The position numbers were made by a program, and so were the translations under genes. 64,000 nucleotides of DNA from Prinia subflava. Lineage: Eukaryota > Chordata > Aves > Passeriformes > Cisticolidae. Below the pieces are notes generated by a model. The model had not been told where the DNA came from, did no database searches, and worked only from the letters and a program-made list of their open reading frames with translations. The stretch lies in assembly GCF_021018805.1 (NCBI RefSeq), contig NC_086258.1, positions 5,557,081 through 5,621,080 of the forward strand, in the 5' to 3' direction. Below, in pieces: positions 13,401 through 25,531 of the stretch (within the stretch, counting starts at the first letter, position 1; the number at the start of each line of letters is the position of its first letter).

Positions 13401-16400
13401 GGCTTATATTAATGTTCCCATGATCATGGCTCTTGTCACTTAGGTACAGGACTGAGACCCACTTAGTAGATATGAACATAGATTTCTTTTTTTGACCAAC
13501 ACCTCATACAGTGACATTGCAATAAAACTCAAATATTTGAGGTCATTATCTAACCTTGTCAGAGCAGCTCATAAATTCAGAATAAGCAGGTATTTAGTAT
13601 TATTTGCTCTAACAGAGCCTCACTGGCATTTGCCATTCTGATATGGAACATGCTCAAGATGGCATGGTCTGTTTTGCTAAGGAAATCTCCTTCTATGTTC
13701 CTGCAGAGCCAAGAACTCCAACCGAGTCTGTGTTGAACACTGAGCCTGCAGCAAAAAGACTGAAGAGGTATTTATTGAATGGAGTATTGAGACAGTTACT
13801 GAGTTTAGAATTATTGTCTAATTTTATTTTCTGATAATTAGGGCTGTATACTTTATTGGCCTGACGTCTAGCATGTAAGAGGTATTTCAGATGTTTGTGT
13901 TCAGAAAATCTCGTGCTTGATGAGGTACTGGGTGTTGTGGGGTCTCTGCAAGGGGTGATCCAGTTATGAGAATGAAAAATGAGAGATGCAGCTCATCTAA
14001 ATGTGCAACAAAGCTGAGTTTGCTCATGTCTTGTAAGAAGCATAGAGGTTCTTTTCTATTCTGGTGTATTTTTCCAAGCTTCTTCCCTAGACATCAAAAC
14101 AGTGAAATGAGCAGAAAGGGAAACCCTTGGAATGCGTTGGGTTACAATAGGTGTAGGAGAGGCTAGTTTGAGAAATGATAAAGGAAAGGGAATCAGCGCT
14201 CCCTGGTATCCAAGCCTGTATCCATGGGCGTTGAGTACTGTATCCCTCCTGCAAAGGTTGCCTTGCCGGTATCTCTGTCTGTGGGGTATAAATAGACAAA
14301 GGCAATCCTATTATCCCCCAGGGGTGCGCAGCCCGCTGGCCTTGGCAGGCCCGTCCCGGCTCTCCCGGCCTCCCGAGGGTGCGGCAGGGACAGGCGGGGC
14401 TGCATTGCCATCTAGTGGGAAGGCACCTCGTGGAGCTCCCGGTGCCATCTGCACCGCGCTGCTCCTCTCCCAGAACTGTCACCCTTGGCTGGTGTGGAGG
14501 GAGAAGAGGAGGGAGCGAATGCAGATTTCTGTAGGCACTGACTTGAGAATTCTCCAGCATATGTTAACGACGATGAGTCAGGACTCCTGGGTCCTCTTAC
14601 CTTCCCTGTTAGGCATTCGCCGCCTGCTCTTGGATAAGTTTCCTCACCTTGCTGTTTCCCATCTGTAGATTACAGATTAATGGATAGCTTTAGGGGGAAT
14701 ATTCCAGGATTACATGATCAAGGTAATATCTGAACATCAAAGTAAAATATTAAAGAGTGATAAATATTGTGTGCTGAGGGACCATCGTGAGTTATGGACT
14801 CTGATTAGCGAGGAAGTGAATAAATTCAATTAAAGCTAGGTCGAATACATTTGAGTGTATGCTTTGTTAATCTGTTTGCCAAAGCTAATTTAATTTTAAT
14901 TACATTAATATTTAGCAGTGTATTAATCAAAATCGTGTTACATGCACTGAAAACAAGAATCAAGTCTGAGGAATGACAGCTCTCATTGCAGCAAGCCAGC
15001 TATTAGGAAAATTCTTTCCTAAGCTGCAGTTAGGGACTGCCAGATTTGATGCATATATTATGGCTGGTATTTACCTAGAATAGATTATTCCTTAGCTTTT
15101 TTTTGAAGTGTTTCTAGTATCTTCCAATGAACAGATGATGGATCTGTGAAAAAAAGTTTACTGTTCTCATAGTACCCTTCACAGATGACAAGGGCATTCC
15201 CCCCATTTATGTCATAAACTTGTGTTTCATGCTTCATTGTTCCATTTCCCTTTAGCCAGGAATACCAGCCTCCTTCTTCATTTCAGGTTTTTCCCACTTC
15301 TGCCTTTGCTCCTATGTACCATCTGTACACCTGGAACAACATCCTCATTCCAGTGCAGAAAGCACTCACCAGCGCCAAATCCTCCTTGAACACCCACTTC
15401 TAGCATGGCATGACAAGTATCCATAGAATACCATTTCCTCTTTAAATCATGCTCGTGGTGGCTTTTGCTCCCTTAGATTGCTCCTTAGGTTTGCAGTTCA
15501 GGCTGCAAACCCTCGCCCTGAGTGCTGGCACCATCTGTGTGTGGTACCGTTAGCGTTGAGCCTGCTGGCAGCACCTGACAAATAAAGTTAATGCCAGTCA
15601 CTCTTGTTTAATTCGTGTTTGCAGTGCCCAAACCCTGCTGCATATTTATAGCTGTGTAACCCAGTTCCATTATCACTTATCAATCTGATAAATTATGCGG
15701 TGTGCGTGTGTTCGGATACCGGGGTGCCGTACCTGCGCTATCGGCTGTCCTGCTTGTGCAGAGAGCTGCTCCCTCTTGGCAGAAGGACACCAGCAGGTGG
15801 GAATTTGAGCCGCCCTCAGAGCAGACAGTCAAGTCATGGTGGAAAGTTAGTCCTGACAGAAAAATGGGGGATGGAGAAAGAGACTGCAGAGAACACCTTG
15901 TAACCTCTGGAAGTCAGACATTTATTCTCAAGAGTTCCCTCAGGAGCGCTTTTCTCCTTAGCAGATCACCAATACCGAATAAAACAAAGCAAGGCACTTT
16001 TGATTTGCATCTTGTAGAGTTTCACTTCCCCCACAAGCAGAGCTGTAGGGACTCTGAAATGAAACATGACTGGTATGAATAGAACAGGCAGCTATAGTGA
16101 AATCCCTGTAAAGGCACCATGGAGAACCCCTTCAGTTCTGACAGGTCTCTTCTCTCATGCACAGAGCAGCCAGGAGCACTGTCCAAGTCTTGCAATTTCC
16201 CTACAGGTCACCAGTCACAACAGGAGGGAGCTCTCAGAGCTTCTGTTAAGAGTATTTCTTGTATGAACTTAATTCCCTTCAGACTTCTTGCAGGAGAGGG
16301 CAGCTAACCAAAAAATCAGATGTAACTGTCTTGTCCAGATTATTTGGCTTCTGAATCCATTCTAGAACACTCACTCTACGTTATTTTTATTTATTTCTGC

Positions 16401-19400
16401 CAAATTCTTGCCTAAAATACCACTTCGTGTAGCTTACTGATTTGGTGGAGAGTGTGGTAGGTTAGACCCCAGCCTGTGCCTTTGTGTGCCTTTTGAAATT
16501 CTTGTCTGTAACATGGCAATTAAGGTGCTTTTCTTGATATCCTTGAAGTGTGACTGGGGAGTCTGCGTTAGAGGATGCCACAGACAGCAAGAAAGCAGGA
16601 GTCTCGTGCACCCATGTCCAAGCTGATGGTGAGTTGCTGAACCCTATGATTTGAACTTTTTGGGCACTCCTTGCTGGAGCTGGACCTGTAGGTCCCATGG
16701 GTCTACAGAAATGTTCTTCCCCCAGTTTTGTAGGATGGGGAAAGGAGGATAAAATCTAGGAACCAAATCCGAACTTTGTCCCCTAATATCTGTTAGCTGG
16801 CAAAGGCAAATGATTGGATGTTTCCATCTTTATTAAGGATAAGGAGAAAGGTTTGTGAACTGGCTTATGGCCAGCAGTGCTGTGAGGAAAGCTCCCTGAC
16901 TTCACTCACCTGCTGCTTTGTTTTTCCTGTCATTGCTGTTTTGATTTAAGGCTGCTAAAAGGACTCTCCCTTCTTAGGTACAGACAGTGCAAAGGAGTAC
17001 ACAGCTGAAGATCTCTCCAGAGAGAGGAAATTCTCTGAGGAACCGAAGGCTCCTGAGGTGAGCAGACACTGCTCCATGCAGGGGTGGTGCAGAACATACA
17101 GCCTCCCCCTCCATCCTGGAGAAGCCCGTTGCCACTGGGAACCAGCTGGCACCCACGTCTGGAGCTCTGTCTCCTGCTGTAAGCTATTGTCCCTGGCAAT
17201 AAGGCATAATATGTCTGCAATTAGTGCGCAGTCTGCTCTGACTTGCTGCTTTTGTACCTCTGCTGGCCTGTTCCTTACCTACTGCTGCCTATGGATGGGG
17301 TGTTAGTTAAGATTTGTGTATTCAGCTGGAAAGATGGAAAGCTGCATTGAAAGAGTTACTTAAAACTCTATGTATGGAGGGCCATAGCTAAATACATCTT
17401 TCATATTGCTTAAGAGCAAATGTAAAAAGATTCAGGTGGTATTAAAAGATGCAACCCAAGAGTCTTTTGCATGAATTTTGTGGCCCCCGTGCTGGATGTT
17501 AAATCAGGACCTTAGGCTGTGTAAAGCTGTGAGCAGACAAAGATTTAACCTCCGGTGTGAATCAGACTTGACAGTCTTCCATAATTGGAGATATTTATTG
17601 ATGTGATCAAGTGTATCATCCTGCCCATGTCTGGGTTCCTGTCTCCATCAGGTGTTGTGCTGAGTAGGCTTTAATTTTGCTGTGGAGAAACATGAGCTGA
17701 TTGTGTCCCTTAGCAACAATTGTTTGTGGCTCCAGTCCCCAGAGACTGGATCATACAGTGGCTGCAGAACCTACAGAATCAACCATCTGTGGTAATAGGG
17801 CTGGTGCTGTGACACAGGGATCACTGATTTAGCAGCTTTGGGAGGAGTGTGTATGAGAGTCCTTCTGATCAGCCTCCTGTGGGTTCAATGCTTAAGTGCT
17901 TTTTCCTAAAGGGCAAAGAGCTTAGGTGACATACAAAAAGCAGGTGTAATTTTTAGAGTCTTCTACTGAGGGACTGAACTTAATGTTGACTCCTTCTTTT
18001 GGCAGGTGTTGAGCTCTGGAGGTTCACTGAAAGTGACTATTCAGCAGAGCAGTGAGAGCAGAGCTATCAGTACAACAGCTCTGAAACCAGGGCACTGGGC
18101 CTGCGACGTGGGCACAGCTGATCCCAACCCAGAATCGGTCCTTAAATTCTACTGTTACATCTGCAAGACCAATTGCTGCAGTCAGCAGGTAAAAATGCAC
18201 AGGTCTGACAGGGATCCAGGTGGCCAAGAGATGGGAATTAGATGGCTGCCTGTCAGGGGGACTTCTTAGCAAGGGCTCATGCTTTAGGAACAAAGAACAT
18301 AAGAAATGATAACAAGTATGCAGATAAAATAAACCTCTCCTGAGAGCTGGCAAGCAACCTGCTAGAGAGAGAATGTGGGTGGATCCACAGGCAGCCATGC
18401 TCTTAAGCTTTTGTATTTCTTTGTTAAACAGCAGTCAAAAGAAAGGAAAGCATAGCTCATACCTATTATTTTCTATGTTTTGGATACATTTAAAAGCATT
18501 TTTCTCCTAACCGCTCTTTCAGAATTTCCAATCCCACATGGCTGGAATTCAGCACCAGCAGCGACTTGGGGAGATTCAGCACATGAGCAATGTTTGTTTT
18601 GTTTCACTACTGCCCATGGTGAAACAGCAGAAGGTGCTAGCAGGAAAAGATGGGTAAGTGTTGGTCTGCAGTAGAAAATTCAATCTGGATGTGGCCCTAC
18701 ATGGTTCTAAATTTTTTTCTTGCATCAGGGTGCGTCTCATTTTTAGGTAAGGTACAAATCCCCTCTGGTTTCAAGGGCCTTAATCTCCTTCAGGCAACTT
18801 TCTGTCTTGCTGAAGGATACCAGAGTTGACTTTGGCCTGTGTAGTTTTAATACAGTAGATGAAGTAGGAGACCTGTTTTATCTGGTCCATTTCTGTCGGC
18901 ACAAGCTAAAGCAACCTGTAAGTGGGTGAGAAGGAGAGAAGATAAATCCGAGCCTGTAAAAATAGGAATTGTGAAGAAAACAATGCCAGGGACTGATTGC
19001 TAACTGCAGAATTCCATGGAGAATGAAAAAGGTGTGACTTACAGCTTTATCTGTTGTCACTTCAGAGAGACCCAGCAGCGGTGGTGTAACACGTGTCAGG
19101 TGCATTTCACAGGGGACCTCATCAAACATCGCAGGACCCAGGAGCACAAGGTAACAGCCATAGCGTGGGCTTCACTTTGCACTGACCTTTTGTCTGGGGA
19201 TTAAATGGAAGTGTGTAGCATCTCCTGCTCCCCAAGCAGCAAAGGAAAAATGACTGAAGTGGAGGGATGTGCATAAAGTTCTGCCAGTAACTACCTCCCT
19301 AAGGGCACTGCAATGCTACCTCCTGCCTCTGGCATTGTTGGAGCTTCCAGTTGTAATGATGTGTCAGTATTGCCTGAGGCACCTCTAGTGTGTAATTCTT

Positions 19401-22400
19401 GACTTTTCTTAATAAATATGGCTTACCCAATCATTTGAATGGAGGAATTGGTGGGCAACCTCTTTAAGCTAAACTTCAGGCAGGCCAGCATATTTATTGA
19501 CTCTTAGGGATGAAGTGCCAGAACATCTATTTTAAGACACACTTACTTTTACTCAGCATGTTTTTCATATTTTTGGTTAGGGAGTCCTTTCTGCTAGAAA
19601 GACTATTTTCTCTGTGGTCTCCCAGGATGCAGGGCTGACTTTGTTTCAGGATTCATCTGCATTTCTCCAAAGCAGTGCCTCTTGTGACTTAGGGAATTAT
19701 CCTTCTCTCCTTAGCTGGCCAAACGCTCGCTTCGTCCTTTCTGCACTGTCTGCAGCCGCCACTTCAAGACCCCTCGCAAGTTCGTGGAGCATATGAAGTC
19801 CCCTGAGCACAAACAGAAAGCCAAAGAGGTAATACAGCCTGCGTGGAGAGCTGTGCAGGTCTGGAAGCAGCTACACTGTAGAGCAGGATAACTTTCTGCT
19901 TCCCTGACTACCGCAGGGCTGAAAGGAAGATGTGCAAGTCTTCCAACCCTATTTTAATTTTCATTTTTTGCTGAACTTCAGCTGTTAGCGCTGAAATAAG
20001 TTGAGTGAAAAAGGGAGAAGGTGTTGGATGTGTCTAGAAGTAAGAGAGCTTTATGCTTCTCTTGCAGTCCCTTCTGCTCATCACATAAAATCTCTCCTGA
20101 GTCTGAGCTCTTCCTTGGTTTAATGGAAGTGCAGAGTTGATCTGATCTTTCTTTTCTGTACCTTACAGGTCAGGCTAGGAGAGAAGGAGTTGGGGAGCCC
20201 AGAAGATTCAGAGGAGTTGATCACTGTGGATGCTGTTGGCTGTTTTGAAGATGATGATGAGGAAGAGGAGGAGGACGAGGGAGGAGCTGGTGAGGAGGAA
20301 GACCGTGATGTAGTGCTGATGGAGAATGAGGATTCTGCTGCCAAGCAGGTATGCTGTGCAAAAGAAGAAGGCATGACCTATCTGAGAGTCTGCTGTGGGA
20401 TCCTATTACATGGTCTTGGCTGGTTGAGCTCGGGCTTTCAAGAGTCTGCTCAGCTTTGCCCAGCAGTAGGGTGGGACTCCAGGGTTCTTCCCAGAGCACA
20501 GGGTGATGCAGAAGAGGATCAGGCACTAAGTGTGGGATACATTAAGGTGTTTCTGCTGTGCTGTACAGCTGCTGTCTTCAGACATTACCTTGTTGAGGAA
20601 TACAAAGCAGTATTGACAGTCTCTTTGAACAGCCCAGCAGTAGCTGGGTCTGTTAGCAAACATGTAGAGGTTTATCTTGGCAGATACATTCCCAGTAGAG
20701 AGCAGTTACCAAGGAGGTACTTCAGGCTTGGAGTACAAGGGGTGAATTTAATCCTAGTAATGAAGTCTCCTGACATTGGGGTTTGCATCTGCCCCTGACC
20801 AGAGGCTGTGCAATTCTGTCTCTGGTGTGTGAATCCTCTGTTTTGCTCCCAAGCTTACTAGAAAAATGCAAGAGCCTGGCAATTGCCACAGATACAATGG
20901 GCACTAATGTTCTTTCGGTTTCCAGACTGGGCTGAAGGAAGTGTCTTTGGAGGATTACGAAGGAAGTGAGAAGTATTGTCCAGACACAGCCTATGGTAAG
21001 CAAGCAGAGTTAAGCACAAAGGGCCACAGAGCCTTCTCTGGCCACATGCTGTATCTGTAGGAGAGGATGGTCTCTACCTACTGTTATAATGACTTCTTGG
21101 GCTCTGGTGCTCCAGCATCTGCATTGGACTGGTGCAGGTCACTGCTGCCTGGAGAAGAACATCTCCTGAGAGCAGGATGTATCTTTATTACTGTGTGATA
21201 AAACATAAGGATGTGATTGATGTTTGTCAGCTGCCTTTTGCTTTGAAGAAGGATAAGAGCCAGATACATTTCTAAGGTAGGACATGGAACAAGCAGGGCA
21301 GGAGTACTGAAGAAAATAGGTAGCAAATGAGGGATGCTCTGGAAAGATGAAGTCGGAAAACATATTGATTGGAATGCTTTCCAACAGAAATGCAGCTTGC
21401 AGAGAGATACTGAGCATCACTGACAGTATCAAGCTCTCTGCTAGACCCAAACTGTGCATGTTTCCTCTGCTTCAGAACCCCCACGCTGTACCGAGCAGTT
21501 CCTCAGCCGTGCTGCTGGCCTGGTGGGCACTGGTGCCTCCAGATGGCTGTGTCTGGTCCCCACCCTGTAAGCGACTGACTTCAAACCCCCAATGGCCACT
21601 CGTGTTTGAGGAGGGCAGCTCTGCAGAGGCTGTTTTGTGCCCAAGGAGAGCTCTGTTTACACGGATCTTCCATATCGCTGTAACCTTCCACTATCGTGTG
21701 GCAGATGGAATAATGATTCATGCTGTGAATGTTCTCTGCGTGTTCCTCTTGCGCGCCTGCTGTCTTCTGCTTGGTTTGATCCCATTACATTAGATCACAT
21801 GTTCTCTGTAGTTTTCCATTGTATCCTTTTCTCCCTTTTCCCCCCTTAACGCTCTGTGTAGTTTCTTTGCTCTGGCAGCCAGATTTCTCTCTGAATATCA
21901 ACCACAGCCATTCCATGGTAAGACAAGATATTCAGCAAGTCATCTTGCAAATCCCTGATTAACAGAAGCAAAGCTTTCCACCTCTCCTTTTTTACCCCCA
22001 CCCCCCTTCTCTTTTAACATGCTTTCATTATTTGAGTTCCATTCAATGTGATCTGTGATTTCCCTTCCCCTCCCGTTTCGCAGGCCTGGATTTTCTGGTC
22101 CCCGTCGCAGGTTACCTCTGCAGGCTGTGTCACAAATTCTACCATAGCGACTCCGCTGCCCGGCTCGCACACTGCAAGTCCCTGATGCATTTTGAGAACT
22201 TTCAGGTTAGACCCTTTGGCGATTGCATGGCCTGGCATTTGTTACCCCCTGTGCGTGTCTCTCCAGTGAATCCACCACGTTAGCTGTCTTGTCTCCAGCT
22301 CATTTCCATCATCCTTGTGTCCATCATGCTGTAGCTTTCTCCTGGTGTGCTCTGTCTTTGTCTCCCTTGGCCCTTGTAGATCTAAAACCAGTAAAATCCT

Positions 22401-25400
22401 GCTTCCCAGCTACTGCTGCTGTCATCTTCTTGCCTGTTTCTGGCTGGGAATCTTCCTCAGAGTGTCCACTGTTTGCTGAACCTGTGGAGTCTGTCATTCA
22501 GTCTAGGCCTCTTCTCTATTAGATTACAGGTTGGTCAAGGTGGGTTTGAGCAGGAGAGAAAGGCTGTTCCTTGTAAAGAAAGCTGGTGCATACACATCTC
22601 CAGGTGTGATAGTGCAAGAACAGCTCCTTTAGCCAAAAGTGTGGGTGTGATTCATCCAGGAAGAGGCTTGGTAAAATCAGGTATCTTAGAAATTTGAAAA
22701 TTTAACAATACAGACTTTATGTGATTGAATCTACAAGCTGGTGAGAGTCCATTTGTCCCCAGGGTCAGCCTGCAAGAGGATTTCTGTCTGTCTGTCTGTG
22801 TCTGCTACCCTTTCCTAGAAACTCCTTAGCACAAAGCTCTGCAAACTGATGCTGTTCCTTTGCTTTTCTGGCTCCACCTGAAGAAGCCATATTGCCCCTT
22901 GCTGCTTTTGTATCTAAAGCTTTTCCTACTGGGCTGGCCTGGAATCTGCCTCCATTGTTCTGTCCTTGTTGACTTGCCAGGGGGTGAGGGGCCTGGATTA
23001 GTGCTTGTGGAGGGTACACAGGGCTTGCACTGTTTCTGCCCTACCCCGTGACCACTGCCTGGGCCCTCCTGTATGGGAGAGCACTATTGCCTGTCCTTGG
23101 CAAGGAGGGAGGCTCCCACATCGACTTTGTCCTCTGCCTGCACCCACAATCTACTCCCAAAAACTGCTGTGCTTCCCTGCCACCTTTTAAAGTCGTGTCT
23201 TAAAAAAACCCAGACGTACATAATCAGACATACACCCCTAACCCTCAAAACTTCATGATTTTTTTCTAATCTTCAGACAGAAGAAACTATTCCCAGTTGG
23301 CCATCACTGCCTCTAGGAAGGGGTGGAGTGCTTTAGAATTCTGGCAGCATTCAGAGCAGTGGATTTGGAATGGGAGGAGACCACAGCTGTTCTTCCCCTG
23401 CTGCTCATCCTCTCCCACTCTTGCAGCTAGTCATTTCAGGAATGGAGGAACTGGCCTTGCTGTTTTCCTGGCTTTACATCAGCATAGAGTGAAACTGCAG
23501 CAGCAGTCACTTATGTCACTCTTTTGGCCCATTTAGAGCTGAAATCAGATGTTCTTCAAATGCATGCCAGAGTGACCTGAGAAGTTCATGAGAAGAGTCC
23601 AAACTTACATATCTGCAGGCAGATAAACTATTATTCTTGGCTGCCTGAGTGCCTTGGGGTTGTCACAGTCTTGAGTTAAATCACTGCCAGTTGCTGGGGT
23701 ATTCTCAGCAGAGGGTTTCAGAGCAGAGAATTGTGTGCTGTTGAGACAATTAACAGCATCACTCTGGACACCAATTTGCATGCCTGCACCTGCTTAGGGT
23801 TGGGTACAGTATGATTCGACTGATCCAATTCCAGTGTGATATGATATTATTCATATCCCATGATTTGAGGACAGAGGAAGAACAAGCCTGCAGTGATAAA
23901 CTGAATTACAATGTAAAACTGCCTGTCAGATGTGCTGTAATTCCACATTGCAGACTGCTGAAAACCCTTGTGCTCGAAATTGTTTCCTTAAATTGTCAGG
24001 TGTAATGCTAGTGCCAGTTCAAGGAACCCTCCAGCAGGCAGCTGAAAGGGAGTAGATTATGAAGGGAATTCTGTGGGAAAGAGGGAACTTCAGTTTGTTC
24101 CTTTAGCTCATGCTCTGTCTGGGCATTGAAGACTGGGTTCCTGCTATGTGTTAGCTAACTACAGTGAGTTGTTTTCCCAAAATGCAGTGTAGAACATGCG
24201 TAGTAGCCATTTTAATCTCTTTACAGACCTCTACTGGTTCATCATGATAGTGAATGCAAATGAGTCATTTTATTGATGATGTGCTTACCTTTACTCTGTG
24301 GAAAACCTCAGTGACTTGTAACAAGATAAAATTGGTATTGTAGCCTTCCTGTCAACAGTTCCACTGACTGTGCAGATTGTATCAACAGAGTAAAAAAATA
24401 CAGAGCTTCCAGCTCAAGCCTTGCTTTGGCTGATAAACATTTAATCACACCAGTGGCTGAGGGCTGTGCAGAGCCTCACATGCTCGGGGTATGTGTCCTG
24501 GAGTAGCTGAAGCAGGAGCTGTCACTTGTACTGTTACATCTACTGAGTCCTGAGTCTGAGATTAACAGCTGCCAGGTCTTGATTTCTGTCTCAGGAGCCA
24601 CAGGTCTGCCATGCACTCGCTCAGCATTAAATAATGCGAGAGGGACTTCAGTTTTTAATATCACTTTTCCTCACAGGAGCTGACCCTTCTCTGTTGAGAG
24701 CCTCAGCAGCCAGGCCAGGAGCTGCTGAGATCACTTGTGCCCCTGCCACTCACCACCGTTTTTGTACAGGTGTTCCTGGACCAGCTGCTGCTTTGCTGCA
24801 GTGACAGGAGCTGAGCTTCTCTCTCACGTTGGTTTGTTTGTATTTGCAGAGATACAAGGCAGCAAGGCATCGTGCCACAACTGCCTGCTCCGAGGCTCCT
24901 TTGCATTCCCAGGGCTCCAGCTCCCAATTGCTGGATGATCCAAACCAGCCTCTTGCTACAACACCACATACCAGCGAGATGAATGATGATGGTGGGATAG
25001 ATAAGGAGGGCACAGAGCTGTCAGCCCTGCAAGAACAAACTTCAAGGTCTCTGGAGGGTAAGGGTGAGCTGGCCACCTCTAGGCCAGAGGGCAAGAGCCT
25101 GGCCAGTGTGACTGACGATGTGTGTGGTATCATGGTTGTAGAAGAAGAAAGTCTACAGGAAGAGAACAAGTCCACTGCCAGTAGTGCTGACTGCCTGTTC
25201 TCTGAGGAGAGCCACACCCCAGGGGAGTCACTGGGACGTGAGGAAGAAGCCAACACAGCCAGGCAGAGGGCAGGCACAGATGACCACCAGGATCCAGGGA
25301 GTGGAGGAGGCTCAGGCCAGGAGGCAGCAGCAGAGCCCTCCTCCCTCGCCAAAGGTGAGACAGCCGGTCTCACCTCTGCTGGGTGCAGACGCTCTTCCAG

Positions 25401-25416
25401 GCGCAAACCCAGATAG
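6942..25416 (+). CDS. CIZ1: CDKN1A-interacting zinc finger protein 1 (15 coding exons)
   Basis: Coding exons: 6942-7048, 8922-9037, 11536-11702, 12664-12799, 13707-13767, 16549-16628, 16978-17057, 18006-18188, 18523-18653, 19066-19150, 19715-19828, 20169-20348, 20926-20995, 22084-22205, 24850-25416. All joins are GT-AG and keep frame, giving 732 aa (human about 898). The N terminus 'MFNQQQFQQQLLQLQHLL' is a Q-rich low-complexity region. C2H2/matrin-type fingers appear at C299-C302-H315-H321, C361-C364-H375-H381, C392-C395-H408-H414 and C516-C519-H533-H539; an Asp/Glu-rich tract lies near 444-462. In mammals CIZ1 binds p21, supports cyclin-dependent initiation of DNA replication, and anchors to the nuclear matrix; its role in Xist retention cannot apply to birds, which lack Xist. 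The C terminus ends with a basic RRSSRRKPR-type tail like the human RRSTRLKT end. Exons 6 and 7 are the least conserved and rest on phase and splice logic. The gene is transcribed toward BBLN. Confidence 0.93.
6996..7025 (+). repeat. poly-Gln / poly-His codon repeat in CIZ1 exon 1
   Basis: Six consecutive CAG codons (6996-7013) are followed by four His codons (CAC/CAT, 7014-7025), encoding Q6H4 at residues 19-28 of CIZ1. This is the bird version of the longer N-terminal glutamine-rich region of mammalian CIZ1. The CAG run is a potential length polymorphism. Confidence 0.9.
10558..10611. repeat. AT-rich low-complexity tract
   Basis: A T run is followed by alternating TA and TTTAATA units within CIZ1 intron 2. 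It looks like simple-sequence decay with no recognisable function. Confidence 0.8.
14405..14418 (-). promoter_or_regulatory. predicted CTCF binding site
   Basis: The minus strand reads CCACTAGATGGCAA, matching 13 of 14 positions of the CTCF core consensus CCASYAGRKGGCRS. It lies in an isolated GC-rich patch (about 14320-14460) inside CIZ1 intron 5, away from promoters. The consensus is established; occupancy is inferred. Confidence 0.65.
15256..15586 (+). other. candidate alternative terminal exon in CIZ1 intron 5
   Basis: A pyrimidine-rich acceptor ending 'tccatttccctttag' (15241-15255) precedes an open frame that continues CIZ1 exon 5 in phase: exon 5 ends with two bases of a codon, and this segment supplies one. 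The tail would be 49 residues, starting SQEYQPPSSF and ending SAKSSLNTHF, with a stop at 15401-15403. A canonical AATAAA lies at 15581-15586, about 180 bases downstream. If used, the transcript would encode only the Q-rich N-terminal third of CIZ1 without any zinc finger. I do not recognise the tail from any CIZ1 isoform. It could also be a coincidence or a fragment of another gene. Confidence 0.35.
21476..21566 (+). other. candidate frame-shifting cassette exon in CIZ1 intron 13
   Basis: An acceptor-like 'gtttcctctgcttcag' precedes a 91-base segment bounded by a strong donor (GTAAGC at 21567). Joined after exon 13 it stays open for 30 codons. Because 91 is not a multiple of three, exon 14 would then be read out of frame and reach a stop within that exon. 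That is the behaviour of a poison exon. The direct 13-14 join gives the conserved protein and is taken as the main form. Confidence 0.3.
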
Positions 25417-25525
25417 AGTGGCCTTAAAGGAGAGCCCTTCACATATGATATTTGCTGGAAATGTTTATTTTCTGAGTCTTTTAATAGAGCAAAACCTTCA
25501 ACTTTACTGCTGTTTTTATTTTAAG

Positions 25526-25531
25526 AATAAA
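25526..25531 (+). terminator. CIZ1 polyadenylation signal AATAAA
   Basis: A canonical AATAAA lies 110 bases after the CIZ1 stop codon (25414-25416), in a T-rich context. It gives a short 3' UTR for CIZ1. Confidence 0.8.

Noticed and set aside
15790..15803. Second CTCF-like match CCAGCAGGTGGGAA
   Set aside because: It has two mismatches, including the key GGC step, so it is not better than background.
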